This document shows positions 14,415-21,548 of a stretch of 38,018 bases of DNA, one piece after another (positions within the stretch are counted from its first letter, which is position 1; the number at the start of each line of letters is the position of its first letter). Under the pieces are notes generated by a model. The model made no database searches. It had not been told where the DNA came from and saw only the letters and a list, made by a program, of their open reading frames with translations. The DNA lies in IMG/VR virus record IMGVR_UViG_3300010397_000038, positions 1 through 38,018 of that record. One strand, 5' to 3'. The stretch is from a virus. The translations under genes were made by a program, and so were the position numbers.

Positions 14415-14530
14415 AAATTGCGCGGTGTGCTATATATTGGAGTAACACTGTTCCAATATGCTGGTGGTAGCCTAGAGAGCACACCGCATTATCTTTAACA
14501 CTCAGACGGCTAATCTGAGTGTTTTTTTTT
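14415..14530 (+). ncRNA. Candidate structured RNA with strong terminator, opposite the initiator leader
   Basis: Plus-strand order: GCGGTGTGCT (14422-14431) pairs with AGCACACCGC (14478-14487). Inside, ATATTGGA (14434-14441) pairs with TCCAATAT (14452-14459). Then comes the hairpin AACACTCAGA (14497-14506)/TCTGAGTGTT (14514-14523) with a run of nine T, a complete Rho-independent terminator. No plus-strand gene lies upstream for 2.4 kb. The RNA would be antisense to the untranslated leader of the initiator gene (start 14390). Antisense RNAs in this position control copy number in many plasmids. The promoter is not clear. Confidence 0.55.
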
Positions 14531-14554
14531 GTCACGATAGCACTTCGAAGATAT

Positions 14555-14863
14555 TCAGTACAGACCACACCAACAGAATATCTCTCTGCCCCTATCGTAG
14601 ACTTCTCCTCTTCTAAAGTTTGGCTTAACCAGTATGATCTGATTTTGCCTATCACAGCTAACCACGAGGCTTTTCTGTTCCAGGTATTTGATAACCTGCA
14701 TGACATGTGGTGAAACATATTGCTCGTGATACGCAAACAATCTCCCATTAGCTGAGTGAAAGCACAGTTGTTCCATAAAATCCAAGCACATATAGCCATA
14801 GTCCCCGATCCTCTTTTTGCAGGCGTTGCATAGGTGTTCTTTCTCTTTCATCGGCTTTATCAT
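14555..14863 (-). CDS. Small zinc-finger-like protein, unknown
   Basis: A 102-residue protein starting at ATG 14863, overlapping the previous stop as ATGA. This is preferred over an in-frame start at 14881. The N-terminus has LCNACKKRIGDYGYMCLDF, a C-x2-C ... C/H-type zinc-binding pattern. The middle (HVMQVIKYLEQKSLVVSCD) looks like a recognition helix and wing. It could be a small DNA-binding regulator of the operon. It ends 24 bases before the candidate RNA terminator on the other strand. Confidence 0.55.
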   Translation of the reverse strand: MIKPMKEKEHLCNACKKRIGDYGYMCLDFMEQLCFHSANGRLFAYHEQYVSPHVMQVIKYLEQKSLVVSCDRQNQIILVKPNFRRGEVYDRGREIFCWCGLY

Positions 14864-15129
14864 TTGAGAAACCCCGAGCACTTCACAAAGAAGTACTCTT
14901 CCTCTTCTTCAAAGCGAATGACATCGAGTTTAAGCAGTGCAACAAGCTGACTACGAAAACGGGTTGGCGACATTAGAAAGACTTTCTTGATGTCTTTCTT
15001 TGCGTACCTGGCATTTCCACACTCGTTCCTATGTTTCCATAGATCGGTGTATAGATGCGCTGCATGCGGTATGGTTTGTAGTACCCTGTTAAACATGTGC
15101 ATAGGAGGGAATTCGGCATAGCTTTTCAT
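14860..15129 (-). CDS. Possible winged-helix protein, unknown
   Basis: An 89-residue protein starting at ATG 15129 (MKSYAEFPPMHMFNRVLQ). Residues about 28-85 could be a winged helix: helix LYTDLWKHRN, then YAKKDIKKVFLM and SPTRFRSQLVALLKLDVIRF with a strand-like acidic end. It is the first gene after the structured region downstream of the repressor and is coupled to the next gene by an ATGA overlap. A role in replication or regulation is inferred from position. Confidence 0.55.
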   Translation of the reverse strand: MKSYAEFPPMHMFNRVLQTIPHAAHLYTDLWKHRNECGNARYAKKDIKKVFLMSPTRFRSQLVALLKLDVIRFEEEEEYFFVKCSGFLK

Positions 15130-15154
15130 ACGTCTCACAAAAGATATTGTTCTT

Positions 15155-15275
15155 TATCTATCGGGAGGGTATGGTATCAACAGCATGTGAGGTCTATTTC
15201 ACATGACTTGTCTTTGTCCCTCTGATAGAGCATTTGGATTGGCGTTCGGGTGCTCTATCTTTCTATTATTTTTTA
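15155..15275 (+). ncRNA. Candidate plus-strand RNA/attenuator with terminator hairpin
   Basis: TATC(15159-15162)/GATA(15224-15227) and GAGGG(15165-15169)/CCCTC(15218-15222) enclose the hairpin CATGTGA (15184-15190)/TCACATG (15199-15205). A terminator-like stem GATAGAGCA (15224-15232)/TGCTCTATC (15251-15259) is followed by TTTCTATTATTTTTT. The GATA segment is shared, so the outer stem and terminator compete. No plus-strand gene is present. On the minus strand a TTGATA ... GATAAA promoter for the gene at 15129 overlaps. Confidence 0.4.
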
Positions 15276-15280
15276 ATATT

Positions 15281-15538
15281 TTATTTCAAGCCTTGTTGAT
15301 CTGCTGACATGCAATCATCGTCAGTTTCTGTATCACTTTTCTTGTGCTCTTCTTGCACCCAATCTTGCATTGTTACAAGCCCTCCAGTCTCTTTTTCTAT
15401 CACATATGCAAGCCTCAAATTCGGCATGTTTTTGCCTTTGATCAGATTGCCTAACGTGTTAGGTGTCACATCGATTTTCTTAGCGAAATATCTCTGAGAA
15501 ATACCCCTGTGTTTGAGGTATTTTTCAAGCTTGTTCAT
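15281..15538 (-). CDS. Cro/C1-type HTH repressor
   Basis: An 85-residue protein. Residues 4-57 form an XRE-family helix-turn-helix: LEKYLKHRGISQRYFAKKI, then VTPNTLGNLIKGKNMPNLRLA. The tail is acidic (TETDDDC). It lacks a LexA-like peptidase domain, so RecA-driven cleavage is not expected. It is divergent from the plus-strand early gene at 15657 across two overlapping promoters with dyads, the arrangement of a lysis-lysogeny or copy-control switch. Confidence 0.8.
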   Translation of the reverse strand: MNKLEKYLKHRGISQRYFAKKIDVTPNTLGNLIKGKNMPNLRLAYVIEKETGGLVTMQDWVQEEHKKSDTETDDDCMSADQQGLK

Positions 15539-15559
15539 TGTAAAATCTCCTTTTTGTTA

Positions 15560-15650
15560 TGGTTTTTGTATCTGTTATCGTTGACAGAAATACAAACAAA
15601 CTGATACACTGTGAAGTGTAGTCGATGCCAGTGTAAAAGTCAACAAAGGA
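15560..15650. promoter_or_regulatory. Overlapping divergent promoters with repressor dyads
   Basis: Plus strand: TTGACA (15581-15586), 18 bases, TACACT (15605-15610). Minus strand: TTGACT (15643-15638), 17 bases, TACACT (15620-15615). The two -10 boxes are 4 bases apart. The dyad TTTGTATCTGT...ACAGAAATACAAA lies across the plus -35, and ACACTG...CAGTGT lies across the spacer. This is a good candidate operator region for the repressor at 15281-15538. Confidence 0.7.
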
Positions 15651-15656
15651 AATCCA

Positions 15657-15839
15657 ATGGACACTAGTCAAACTATCAACAACCTAGAGAAAGTCAGTAA
15701 GGTACTAAGTGAGGCTGCTAACAAGCCTGAGAACTATAACACAGAATGGGCGCATTGCCTGGAACAGATGAGCTTTTCCCTAATACGCCAGGCTGATGAG
15801 CTCAAAGAGCTGGCATATCTATTTGATGTGACACTTTAA
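15657..15839 (+). CDS. Small early protein under repressor control, unknown
   Basis: A 60-residue helical, acidic protein starting at ATG 15657 with AAAGGAAA upstream. It is the first gene downstream of the divergent promoter region, so probably controlled by the repressor encoded on the other side. No family recognised. The pattern of helices (LEKVSKVLSEAANK, then LEQMSFSLIRQADELKELAY) is compatible with a small regulator or inhibitor. Confidence 0.6.
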   Translation: MDTSQTINNLEKVSKVLSEAANKPENYNTEWAHCLEQMSFSLIRQADELKELAYLFDVTL

Positions 15840-15892
15840 ACTTGGACAGAGAAATATCAGGACTTTGTGAGCTGATTCTAAGGAAAAGTGGT

Positions 15893-16063
15893 ATGAAAGA
15901 AAAATCTTTAAAAACATGCGACAAAAAACATATTGAAAGCTTTGCGTTCAAGCGAGTATTTTTGTTCATTTTTTCATCACAGTCGACTATGATAAAAAAT
16001 GTTGAAAAAATCTTTGAATATTACGCAATCGCTGTTAAGAAGAGTGTCTTTTATGAGCGCTGA
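15893..16063 (+). CDS. Doubtful small basic ORF
   Basis: A 56-codon frame from ATG 15893 with AAGGA about 9 bases upstream, overlapping the next start by 11 bases. The product is basic and partly hydrophobic (FKRVFLFIFSSQSTMIKNV). A longer version from TTG 15842 is possible. Composition is unusual and nothing is recognised, so it may be a leader rather than a gene. Confidence 0.3.
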   Translation: MKEKSLKTCDKKHIESFAFKRVFLFIFSSQSTMIKNVEKIFEYYAIAVKKSVFYER

Positions 16064-16220
16064 ATACTGGAGTCAGTGGGGTCGTGATGAAATTCTTTCT
16101 ATGTTAGATGTGCCTAGCGAACAAGATTCGTGGAAAGATATCAATTTGGATGAAAAACTAGACCAGAACGACGAAGAATGTGTAAACATTTACACATATC
16201 AACTATGGGAAGAATGGTAA
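16053..16220 (+). CDS. Small acidic early protein, unknown
   Basis: A 55-residue, very acidic protein starting at ATG 16053 (MSAEYWSQWGRDEILSMLDV) and ending QLWEEW. Acidic, Trp-rich small proteins in phage early regions often inhibit host DNA-binding enzymes by DNA mimicry (general knowledge), but this is only compositional here. An upstream start at 15999 is possible but lacks a ribosome site. The gene ends immediately before an inverted repeat at 16228. Confidence 0.5.
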   Translation: MSAEYWSQWGRDEILSMLDVPSEQDSWKDINLDEKLDQNDEECVNIYTYQLWEEW

Positions 16221-16253
16221 AAAAAATAGAGTGGGAGAACCAATTCCCACTCT
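16219..16253 (-). terminator. Rho-independent terminator on the minus strand
   Basis: Stem AGAGTGGGA (16228-16236)/TCCCACTCT (16245-16253) with an 8-base loop. Reading the minus strand, the stem is followed by A and then eight T (16226-16219). On the plus strand the A-run precedes the stem and no T-run follows, so it works for minus-strand transcripts. No minus-strand gene exists between here and 16512, so it implies an unannotated transcript across the repeat region. Confidence 0.55.
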
Positions 16254-16351
16254 ACAAAGAACGCGACAACAACCAACAAGAAAGGCTGTGATTTCATTTA
16301 TAAATCAAACGTTCAAAACATGCAATAACAATAAAAATCATGCTATTTTAC

Positions 16352-16422
16352 GTATGAAAAACACACGTAAAAAGTATGAAAAACATACGAAAAACATACA
16401 CAACATGTACTTTTTTCGTATC
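16352..16422. repeat. Third GTATG/CATAC repeat cluster, upstream of the recombination operon
   Basis: The words GTATGAAAAACACACG (16352-16367) and GTATGAAAAACATACG (16374-16389) recur 22 bases apart, then AAAAACATACACAACATGTAC and TTTTTTCGTATC. They share CATACG-A-rich and TGTAC words with the clusters flanking the partition genes more than 9 kb away. The stretch 16254-16512 has no credible gene. This cluster could be a centromere-like site or an operator for the operon at 16513. Confidence 0.5.
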
Positions 16423-16512
16423 AGAAAAATGGATGATTAGGTTATCATTAGACACGTAAACAGTCATGTTCTCACGCCAATTTAGAGATGTGACGCAACA
16501 CAAGGACAAATC

Positions 16513-17211
16513 ATGGAAAACTCTCAAAATATGCAGTCTCAAGATATCAAAGAACTTGTCAGCGCCTTATCAAAAGCTCAGGGCGTAATGCGTCCAGCTG
16601 TGTTCAATAGAGTGAATCCCCATTTCAAGACTAGATATGCGGATTTTACGAGCTGCATGGACTGTTGCCGCGAGCCACTAGCTACCAATGGCTTATCTAT
16701 CATGCAATATTGTGAAACAGTGAGCGACAAACTCATGCTAGTTACTATGTTAGCTCATGTTTCTGGACAGTGGATAAAATCTTATTTCCCTTTGAATCCA
16801 GCACAAATGACTAGTCAGGCTGTAGGTGCTGCTATGACATATGGGAAAAGATATAGTTTGTCAGCGCTTCTTGGCATCGTTTCTGACGATGAAGATGATG
16901 ATGGGGAATCTGAACAAGGAAGAGGAAATGGTGCTGCCGTTGCTAAGACACAAAATAAAGTTAATCCTGTTCAGGAACAAAAAACACCACCAAAACCAAG
17001 AATTGATAAAGATCAATTGCTTACACTTAAAGCCCTTGATGAAGCATTAGATGATGAATGTAAGTCTAAAATTTACTCATGGCTAGCAAATAGCCACAAA
17101 ATTAGAAGCCTTGAGGAAGTGACTGTGGACATCTATAAAATAGTAGTAGCAACCATAGAAAATGCGCTGAAATTTATGGAACAGAACAAGAAAGAGGTTG
17201 CACATGTCTAG
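16513..17211 (+). CDS. ERF-family single-strand annealing recombinase
   Basis: A 232-residue protein, a normal ERF length. The N-terminal 140 residues carry the family signature: an N-terminal helix, NRVNPHFKTRYADF (ERF proteins have N..F.S.YA.L here), GLSIMQYCE, then LMLVTMLAHVSGQWI and the Gly/Ala-rich AVGAAMTYGKRYSLSALLGI followed by the acidic DDEDDDGE. It would coat and anneal single strands made by the downstream YqaJ exonuclease. The ATG at 16513 follows a leader from the repeat cluster. The stop overlaps the next gene's start. Confidence 0.88.
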   Translation: MENSQNMQSQDIKELVSALSKAQGVMRPAVFNRVNPHFKTRYADFTSCMDCCREPLATNGLSIMQYCETVSDKLMLVTMLAHVSGQWIKSYFPLNPAQMTSQAVGAAMTYGKRYSLSALLGIVSDDEDDDGESEQGRGNGAAVAKTQNKVNPVQEQKTPPKPRIDKDQLLTLKALDEALDDECKSKIYSWLANSHKIRSLEEVTVDIYKIVVATIENALKFMEQNKKEVAHV

Positions 17212-17758
17212 ACAAAACTGGATTTGGTACGGTCACGCTGGACATTTAATTGTGGCACAATCGTGCCGCTTTCATATGCTAACATGGGTAAACGGGTTTT
17301 TAATTTCCACGGTTGGGGAATATTTGCCAGATCGAGAAATACGACGCTGCTTGAAAGAGAACGATCCCGAGCTTCTGGGATTGAAAGGAGACGATTTTGA
17401 AAGGACGTATTTTAAAAAATACGGCTTTGAAGAAATCGGGTACGGCAGAACATATGAAACCACGGTATTCATCGCAAAAGAATGTGAATGCGGTTGTGAA
17501 GGATATACGCCTTCTTGTTCAGAGTTTCTGGATTTCAAAGGTTACAATAGTTCTAAAGATGCTACTCAAGGCCATTATAAGCTTTGTGAGGTATGGGACA
17601 AAGCAGCGAGTCCCGTGTCGATAAAAAACTGTCCTGATTGGCACAACAATATACAGCCTATCATGAAACTAAGAGACACGGGAGTAATTGAAGAAGATGA
17701 GTATGAACGGCTTGTGAGCAAATTAGAATACAAACTTTTGAAAGGCGACTACGAATGA
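17204..17758 (+). CDS. Conserved phage protein of unknown function
   Basis: A 184-residue protein starting at ATG 17204 with AAGAGG upstream, overlapping the ERF stop by 8 bases. The start (WYGHAGHLIVAQSCRFHM, then VNGFLISTVGEYLPD) and the block YGFEEIGYGRTYETTVF match an uncharacterised family I recall from other phages. Two Cys-rich spots (ECECGCEG) suggest metal binding in the middle. It lies between two recombination genes and is translationally coupled to both, so a role in the same pathway is possible. Confidence 0.7.
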   Translation: MSRQNWIWYGHAGHLIVAQSCRFHMLTWVNGFLISTVGEYLPDREIRRCLKENDPELLGLKGDDFERTYFKKYGFEEIGYGRTYETTVFIAKECECGCEGYTPSCSEFLDFKGYNSSKDATQGHYKLCEVWDKAASPVSIKNCPDWHNNIQPIMKLRDTGVIEEDEYERLVSKLEYKLLKGDYE

Positions 17759-18606
17759 GAAAAGTACAAATAGAACAAGGCTCAGAAGAATGGCTCTCTT
17801 GGAGAAAAGGCCTAATCACCGCTACAGAAGCAAGCAGCATCATGGGTGTAAACCCATGGTGCACAGCTTATAAGAGCTGGCAAAGAAAAGTAGGCCAGAT
17901 TCCTCAGCAAGAAGAAAATGACGCCATGCGAAGAGGAAAAAGAGATGAGCCTATCGCTCGAGATCTTTTCATCAAACAGTATGGAATTGAAATGACTCCA
18001 TGCTGCATTGAAAGCGAAATGTATAACTTTCTTGGGGCTTCCCTAGATGGGATTAGCCCCTGTGGAAAATATATCTTAGAGGTGAAATCAACGCGTCCAA
18101 CAGATAGAGTTCCGGATTACTACTATGCGCAAATGCAGCATCAAATGCTATGCGGTGATGGGTCTATTGACAAAGGCTTTTATGTTTCCTTTTGGGAGGA
18201 GGCGATTCATGTTTTACAAGTGATACCAGATATTGATTGGACACGTCAATATATAGAAAAGGCCAAAGAATATTGGCGCTGTGTTGTTTTTCATGAGCCT
18301 CCAGAGATGACAGGTGGAGACTATAAAAGCATGGAATCAGAAATGGAATGGCAGTTCCACGCGTCAAGTTACATTGATCTTTGCAATGCTATCAAAGAGT
18401 TGGAGGAAAAAAAAGAACGACGCAGAAGAAAGCTCATTGAGCTTTGCGATAATAACAGCTGCCGTGGAGGTGGGGTTAAAGTGCTTAAGAAGACTATCAA
18501 AGGAAGGATCGACTATGAATCCATCCCTGAGATCAAGGAAATTGACCTAGAGAAACATCGCAAACCTACGAGCATCTCTTGGACAATCCTTCTTGATCAG
18601 CAATGA
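17755..18606 (+). CDS. YqaJ-family exonuclease (lambda Exo-like)
   Basis: A 283-residue protein. The start EQGSEEWLSWRKGLITATEAS is the conserved entry of the YqaJ/lambda exonuclease family. The catalytic core shows GASLDGI (D98) and YILEVKST (E109, K111), the D-ExK set of the PD-(D/E)XK fold, followed by AQMQHQML. It would resect one strand from double-strand ends, supplying substrate to the ERF protein. The C-terminal helical part has a basic coil (LEEKKERRRRKLIE). The ATG overlaps the previous stop by 4 bases. Confidence 0.92.
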   Translation: MRKVQIEQGSEEWLSWRKGLITATEASSIMGVNPWCTAYKSWQRKVGQIPQQEENDAMRRGKRDEPIARDLFIKQYGIEMTPCCIESEMYNFLGASLDGISPCGKYILEVKSTRPTDRVPDYYYAQMQHQMLCGDGSIDKGFYVSFWEEAIHVLQVIPDIDWTRQYIEKAKEYWRCVVFHEPPEMTGGDYKSMESEMEWQFHASSYIDLCNAIKELEEKKERRRRKLIELCDNNSCRGGGVKVLKKTIKGRIDYESIPEIKEIDLEKHRKPTSISWTILLDQQ

Positions 18607-18765
18607 TTATGTAATTGAGAATGTCGGAGTTACCGACGTACTCGGCGTGTTTGTGGCTGTCTCATCTACTACATCGCTAGCTTGTCCTTCTGTATGGACC
18701 ATGGTGATGGAGTAGGTGCAGCCTTCTAGAGCCATCAAAGATACAATCAAAGCTATTAGTCTCAT
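18607..18765 (-). CDS. Small lipoprotein
   Basis: A 52-residue product starting at ATG 18765 with AGAGGAAAA upstream: MRLIALIVSLMALEGC is a lipoprotein signal with lipobox LEGC (Cys16 becomes the lipidated residue). An in-frame upstream ATG (18807) would bury the signal. The mature 37 residues are Thr/Ser/Val/Asp-rich and probably extended. It converges with the YqaJ gene. In a phage this could be a spanin subunit, a superinfection-exclusion protein or a conversion protein, and nothing in the sequence decides. Confidence 0.65.
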   Translation of the reverse strand: MRLIALIVSLMALEGCTYSITMVHTEGQASDVVDETATNTPSTSVTPTFSIT

Positions 18766-18844
18766 TTTTCCTCTATAATATCTTGGTAGATCACAAATAG
18801 CTTTCATGCTATCTTCCTTTTTAAAATCCTTCAGGAGGTATGTT

Positions 18845-19147
18845 TTGAAAAAATTCTTACTTTGTTTGATGCTTGCTTTCGTGTTCTGTTCTCCATTACA
18901 AGCATCCGATTTTTCTTATGCTGAATATATCCAGAAAAAGCTTGATCAAAGTGAATTTGAACTTGCAAAATACAATGGAGTCCTCCTCTTTGAATCCGAT
19001 TTAAGGGACTGTACGGAAGGAGAAAGACATCTATATTGGTGTGGTGTTCGTAATGCGCTAGAAGATGTTCGACACTCTAAAAGTCATCATGATTGGGTAG
19101 AGAAAAACAATCTCGTGTGGAATGGTTTCCAGTGGGTGCCTCGATAG
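18845..19147 (+). CDS. Small secreted protein, unknown
   Basis: A 100-residue product starting at TTG 18845, preceded by CAGGAGGTATGT, one of the best ribosome sites in the window. It opens with a Sec signal peptide (KKFLLCLMLAFVFCSPLQA, cleavage probably after QA). The mature protein has two Cys (DLRDCTEGE, YWCGVRN) that could form a disulfide, and ends NGFQWVP. It is a lone plus-strand gene at the end of the minus-strand tail module, beside the lipoprotein gene: an exported 'moron'-like pair. Confidence 0.6.
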   Translation: MKKFLLCLMLAFVFCSPLQASDFSYAEYIQKKLDQSEFELAKYNGVLLFESDLRDCTEGERHLYWCGVRNALEDVRHSKSHHDWVEKNNLVWNGFQWVPR

Positions 19148-19148
19148 G

Positions 19149-21548
19149 TCAAGAAGCCCAATAAAAGCCGCTCATTTGCACGGTTGAAGTGTCCGAAATG
19201 TGCGCCTGGGTTAGCTGTGTGAAGGTGGTAGTTCCAACCCCCCATAAAGCAATTGTCACTCCTCCTGATCCTAAAATCCCGATGGCATATGTGGCGCCTG
19301 CGGGGAAAGTTAAATTCGTTATCATTACAATAAACGTTTGATCGCTTGCCGCGTTCCCTGTGGGTAGACCTGTAATTGTTGCCGCTCCGGTTCCGCTTCC
19401 GTTGTTTGAAAGTGCCATAGTAAAATTAAAGAAAACCATTTTACCGATGACCCAAAACGCAGCGCTTCTAGAGCTATATGTCACGCCTGTGCTAGACCCT
19501 CCGAATGCGATAGAGGGGTTCCAGCTGTTGAATCTACCGAAAGGCATGTCTGTGATAGAAGTGACGGTGATGGTTTGACCGATACCATTTCCATAGGAAA
19601 TTGGATCCATTGAAATAGATCCTGCGCCTACAATTGCATTTGATGTGCCGATACATGACATGGTTGAATTGTTAACGTTGAGAGAAGATCCTGTTCCCAC
19701 GGTAATGCAAGAGGTTGTATCATTACCCACAAAGCAATTTTCGATGTTCAAAGAGCCAGAGGTGACAGTTTCGATAGTGTAGGTTGTCACTCCTCCAAGC
19801 CTGCAAAAACGAAAAGCAGACCCACCTGTAGGGTTAGTCAATTTGAAATTACCGATAAAATAGCAGTAAGTCATCTCAAAGATAGTGCTAGAAGTGGTAT
19901 TTACAACTGCGCTGTTTCCGCTTGTGGTGATTCGGCACCTGCGAATAAAGAAAGCTCCCACAGCTGTGCTTGTAAATAGCCAGCCAGTAGAGCTGCTGAC
20001 GTCTCCATCGCAATCTAGAATGTTAAGAGATGCGCTCGTTCCTGAAGTAGTATAAGAGATGCCGGCTACAGCGTTAGCTACAAGAAGATAGCAGCCTACT
20101 AGGTTGATAACAGTGTTGTTTGAACCTGTGATTGCAAGGAAGTTGTCGCTATTTGTTTGCAATTTAATGTTGCTAATTGTGCAAGTACCTGCAAACGTAG
20201 CTGATGCCTTACCTACAATCGTAACATTGGGAGTAAGATCATCTCCAAGAAATGCTGTAAGATGAACTCCGGCCTTTAAAGTAAGATTTTCAGTGTATGT
20301 GCCTGGTCTAATAAAAATGGTGTCGCCAGAAGACGCAGCGGTAAGTGCTGCTGCAATAGTCTGATGTGTCCCAATATTTGCTGTAGCATCTACAATCCAC
20401 TTGGCACAATTATAAGGGTTCAAAGTCAGAGAGTTAGCCCCCACAACTGTATTCATGTTTGCGTTTGTTGCGATTGTCGCAAATGCTGGATCTGCTCCAG
20501 TAGCAGCAAGAAGAGCTTGACCGTCTGTGCCTATACCTAAATTTGCTGATGCCGTGTTAGTTCCCCTGCCAACAAAAAGAGCGTGGTTTGTTCCTTGAAC
20601 GTTCAAACGCATCGTATTAGCAACAGAGCCAGATGAAAAAATATTTGTTGCGCCTGTAAAGGCGACATTTCCAGATCCATCTGGAGAAACGGGCCCGCTG
20701 ACGTCTGTAGTGAATGAATCTATGGCCTGTCCTCCTCCTGTCAGAGAAACAAAGCCGTCCGAAGTCACGGAGAAGTGAGATGAGTTAAAGTTTGCAAGCC
20801 CTATTTTTGTTGCATCAGCAGCTGCAATAGCTTGTGAGGTCTGAACTTGTACGGCTAAAGTATTTGCTCCAGTTCCATTTGTTCTTACAGGATTTGTGCC
20901 AGCAGCAACGACAGCGCCATTGATTGTGATTAATCCTGCTGCTGTTGGAACAATGGGTGATGTGCCGGCTTGTACTGCCACTGAATCAATAGCTAGACCA
21001 CCCCCTAAAAGAGATACAAAGCCTGTTGGGTCAACGCTAAAAATATTCGAATCAAAAGCTGCTAGGCCTATACGTGTTGAATCTGCTGCACCAATAGCCT
21101 GAGATCGTTGAATATTAACAGTTAGTGTGCTTCCCACGCCTGAAGTGGCAGCTGGAGATGTCCCAGCAGCTACAGAAGTAGCAAATATATTCCAGTTACC
21201 ACCAGAAGGTGATAATGCGCCACCAGATTGACCTGTAATTGTTTGACCAGCTCCAGCAGCATTAAGAGTAACAAAACCATTTGCATCTACTGAAAAATCT
21301 GTCGAATCAAAAGCGGCAAGACCCACTTTTGTTGCATCAGTAGCTGCAATCCCTTGAGATCTTTGAACAATAGTTGTAATGGTATTTCCTGAGCCTGTTG
21401 TGTGCACAGGTGTTGTGCCAGCAGCTGCAGTATCTCCTAGGATGTTCAGAGTATTGGCTATGGGTATTGCAAATCCAACGTCAGCAACAAAAGTCGTAGG
21501 AATTTGAGGATGATTACCTTCAATATCAATAATCGATACTTGGCTCAA
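19149..21548 (-). CDS. Tail fibre/appendage protein with beta-helix domain
   Basis: A 799-residue protein. Residues about 35-290 are repeats of the type GTSPAxTxGxGxTLTVxIQRSQAI followed by TxIGLAAFDSxxFSVDxxGFVSL. Residues about 375-650 look like a right-handed beta-helix (short Val/Ile/Asn strands such as GVHLTAFLG, TCTISNIKL, SLNIENCFVG). The last 140 residues form a separate C-terminal domain (FGRFNSWNPSI, WVIGKMVFFNFTMAL). This is the layout of a trimeric receptor-binding fibre. It is the final gene of the late operon, where P22 has its tailspike. Enzyme activity cannot be shown. Confidence 0.75.
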   Translation of the reverse strand: MSQVSIIDIEGNHPQIPTTFVADVGFAIPIANTLNILGDTAAAGTTPVHTTGSGNTITTIVQRSQGIAATDATKVGLAAFDSTDFSVDANGFVTLNAAGAGQTITGQSGGALSPSGGNWNIFATSVAAGTSPAATSGVGSTLTVNIQRSQAIGAADSTRIGLAAFDSNIFSVDPTGFVSLLGGGLAIDSVAVQAGTSPIVPTAAGLITINGAVVAAGTNPVRTNGTGANTLAVQVQTSQAIAAADATKIGLANFNSSHFSVTSDGFVSLTGGGQAIDSFTTDVSGPVSPDGSGNVAFTGATNIFSSGSVANTMRLNVQGTNHALFVGRGTNTASANLGIGTDGQALLAATGADPAFATIATNANMNTVVGANSLTLNPYNCAKWIVDATANIGTHQTIAAALTAASSGDTIFIRPGTYTENLTLKAGVHLTAFLGDDLTPNVTIVGKASATFAGTCTISNIKLQTNSDNFLAITGSNNTVINLVGCYLLVANAVAGISYTTSGTSASLNILDCDGDVSSSTGWLFTSTAVGAFFIRRCRITTSGNSAVVNTTSSTIFEMTYCYFIGNFKLTNPTGGSAFRFCRLGGVTTYTIETVTSGSLNIENCFVGNDTTSCITVGTGSSLNVNNSTMSCIGTSNAIVGAGSISMDPISYGNGIGQTITVTSITDMPFGRFNSWNPSIAFGGSSTGVTYSSRSAAFWVIGKMVFFNFTMALSNNGSGTGAATITGLPTGNAASDQTFIVMITNLTFPAGATYAIGILGSGGVTIALWGVGTTTFTQLTQAHISDTSTVQMSGFYWAS

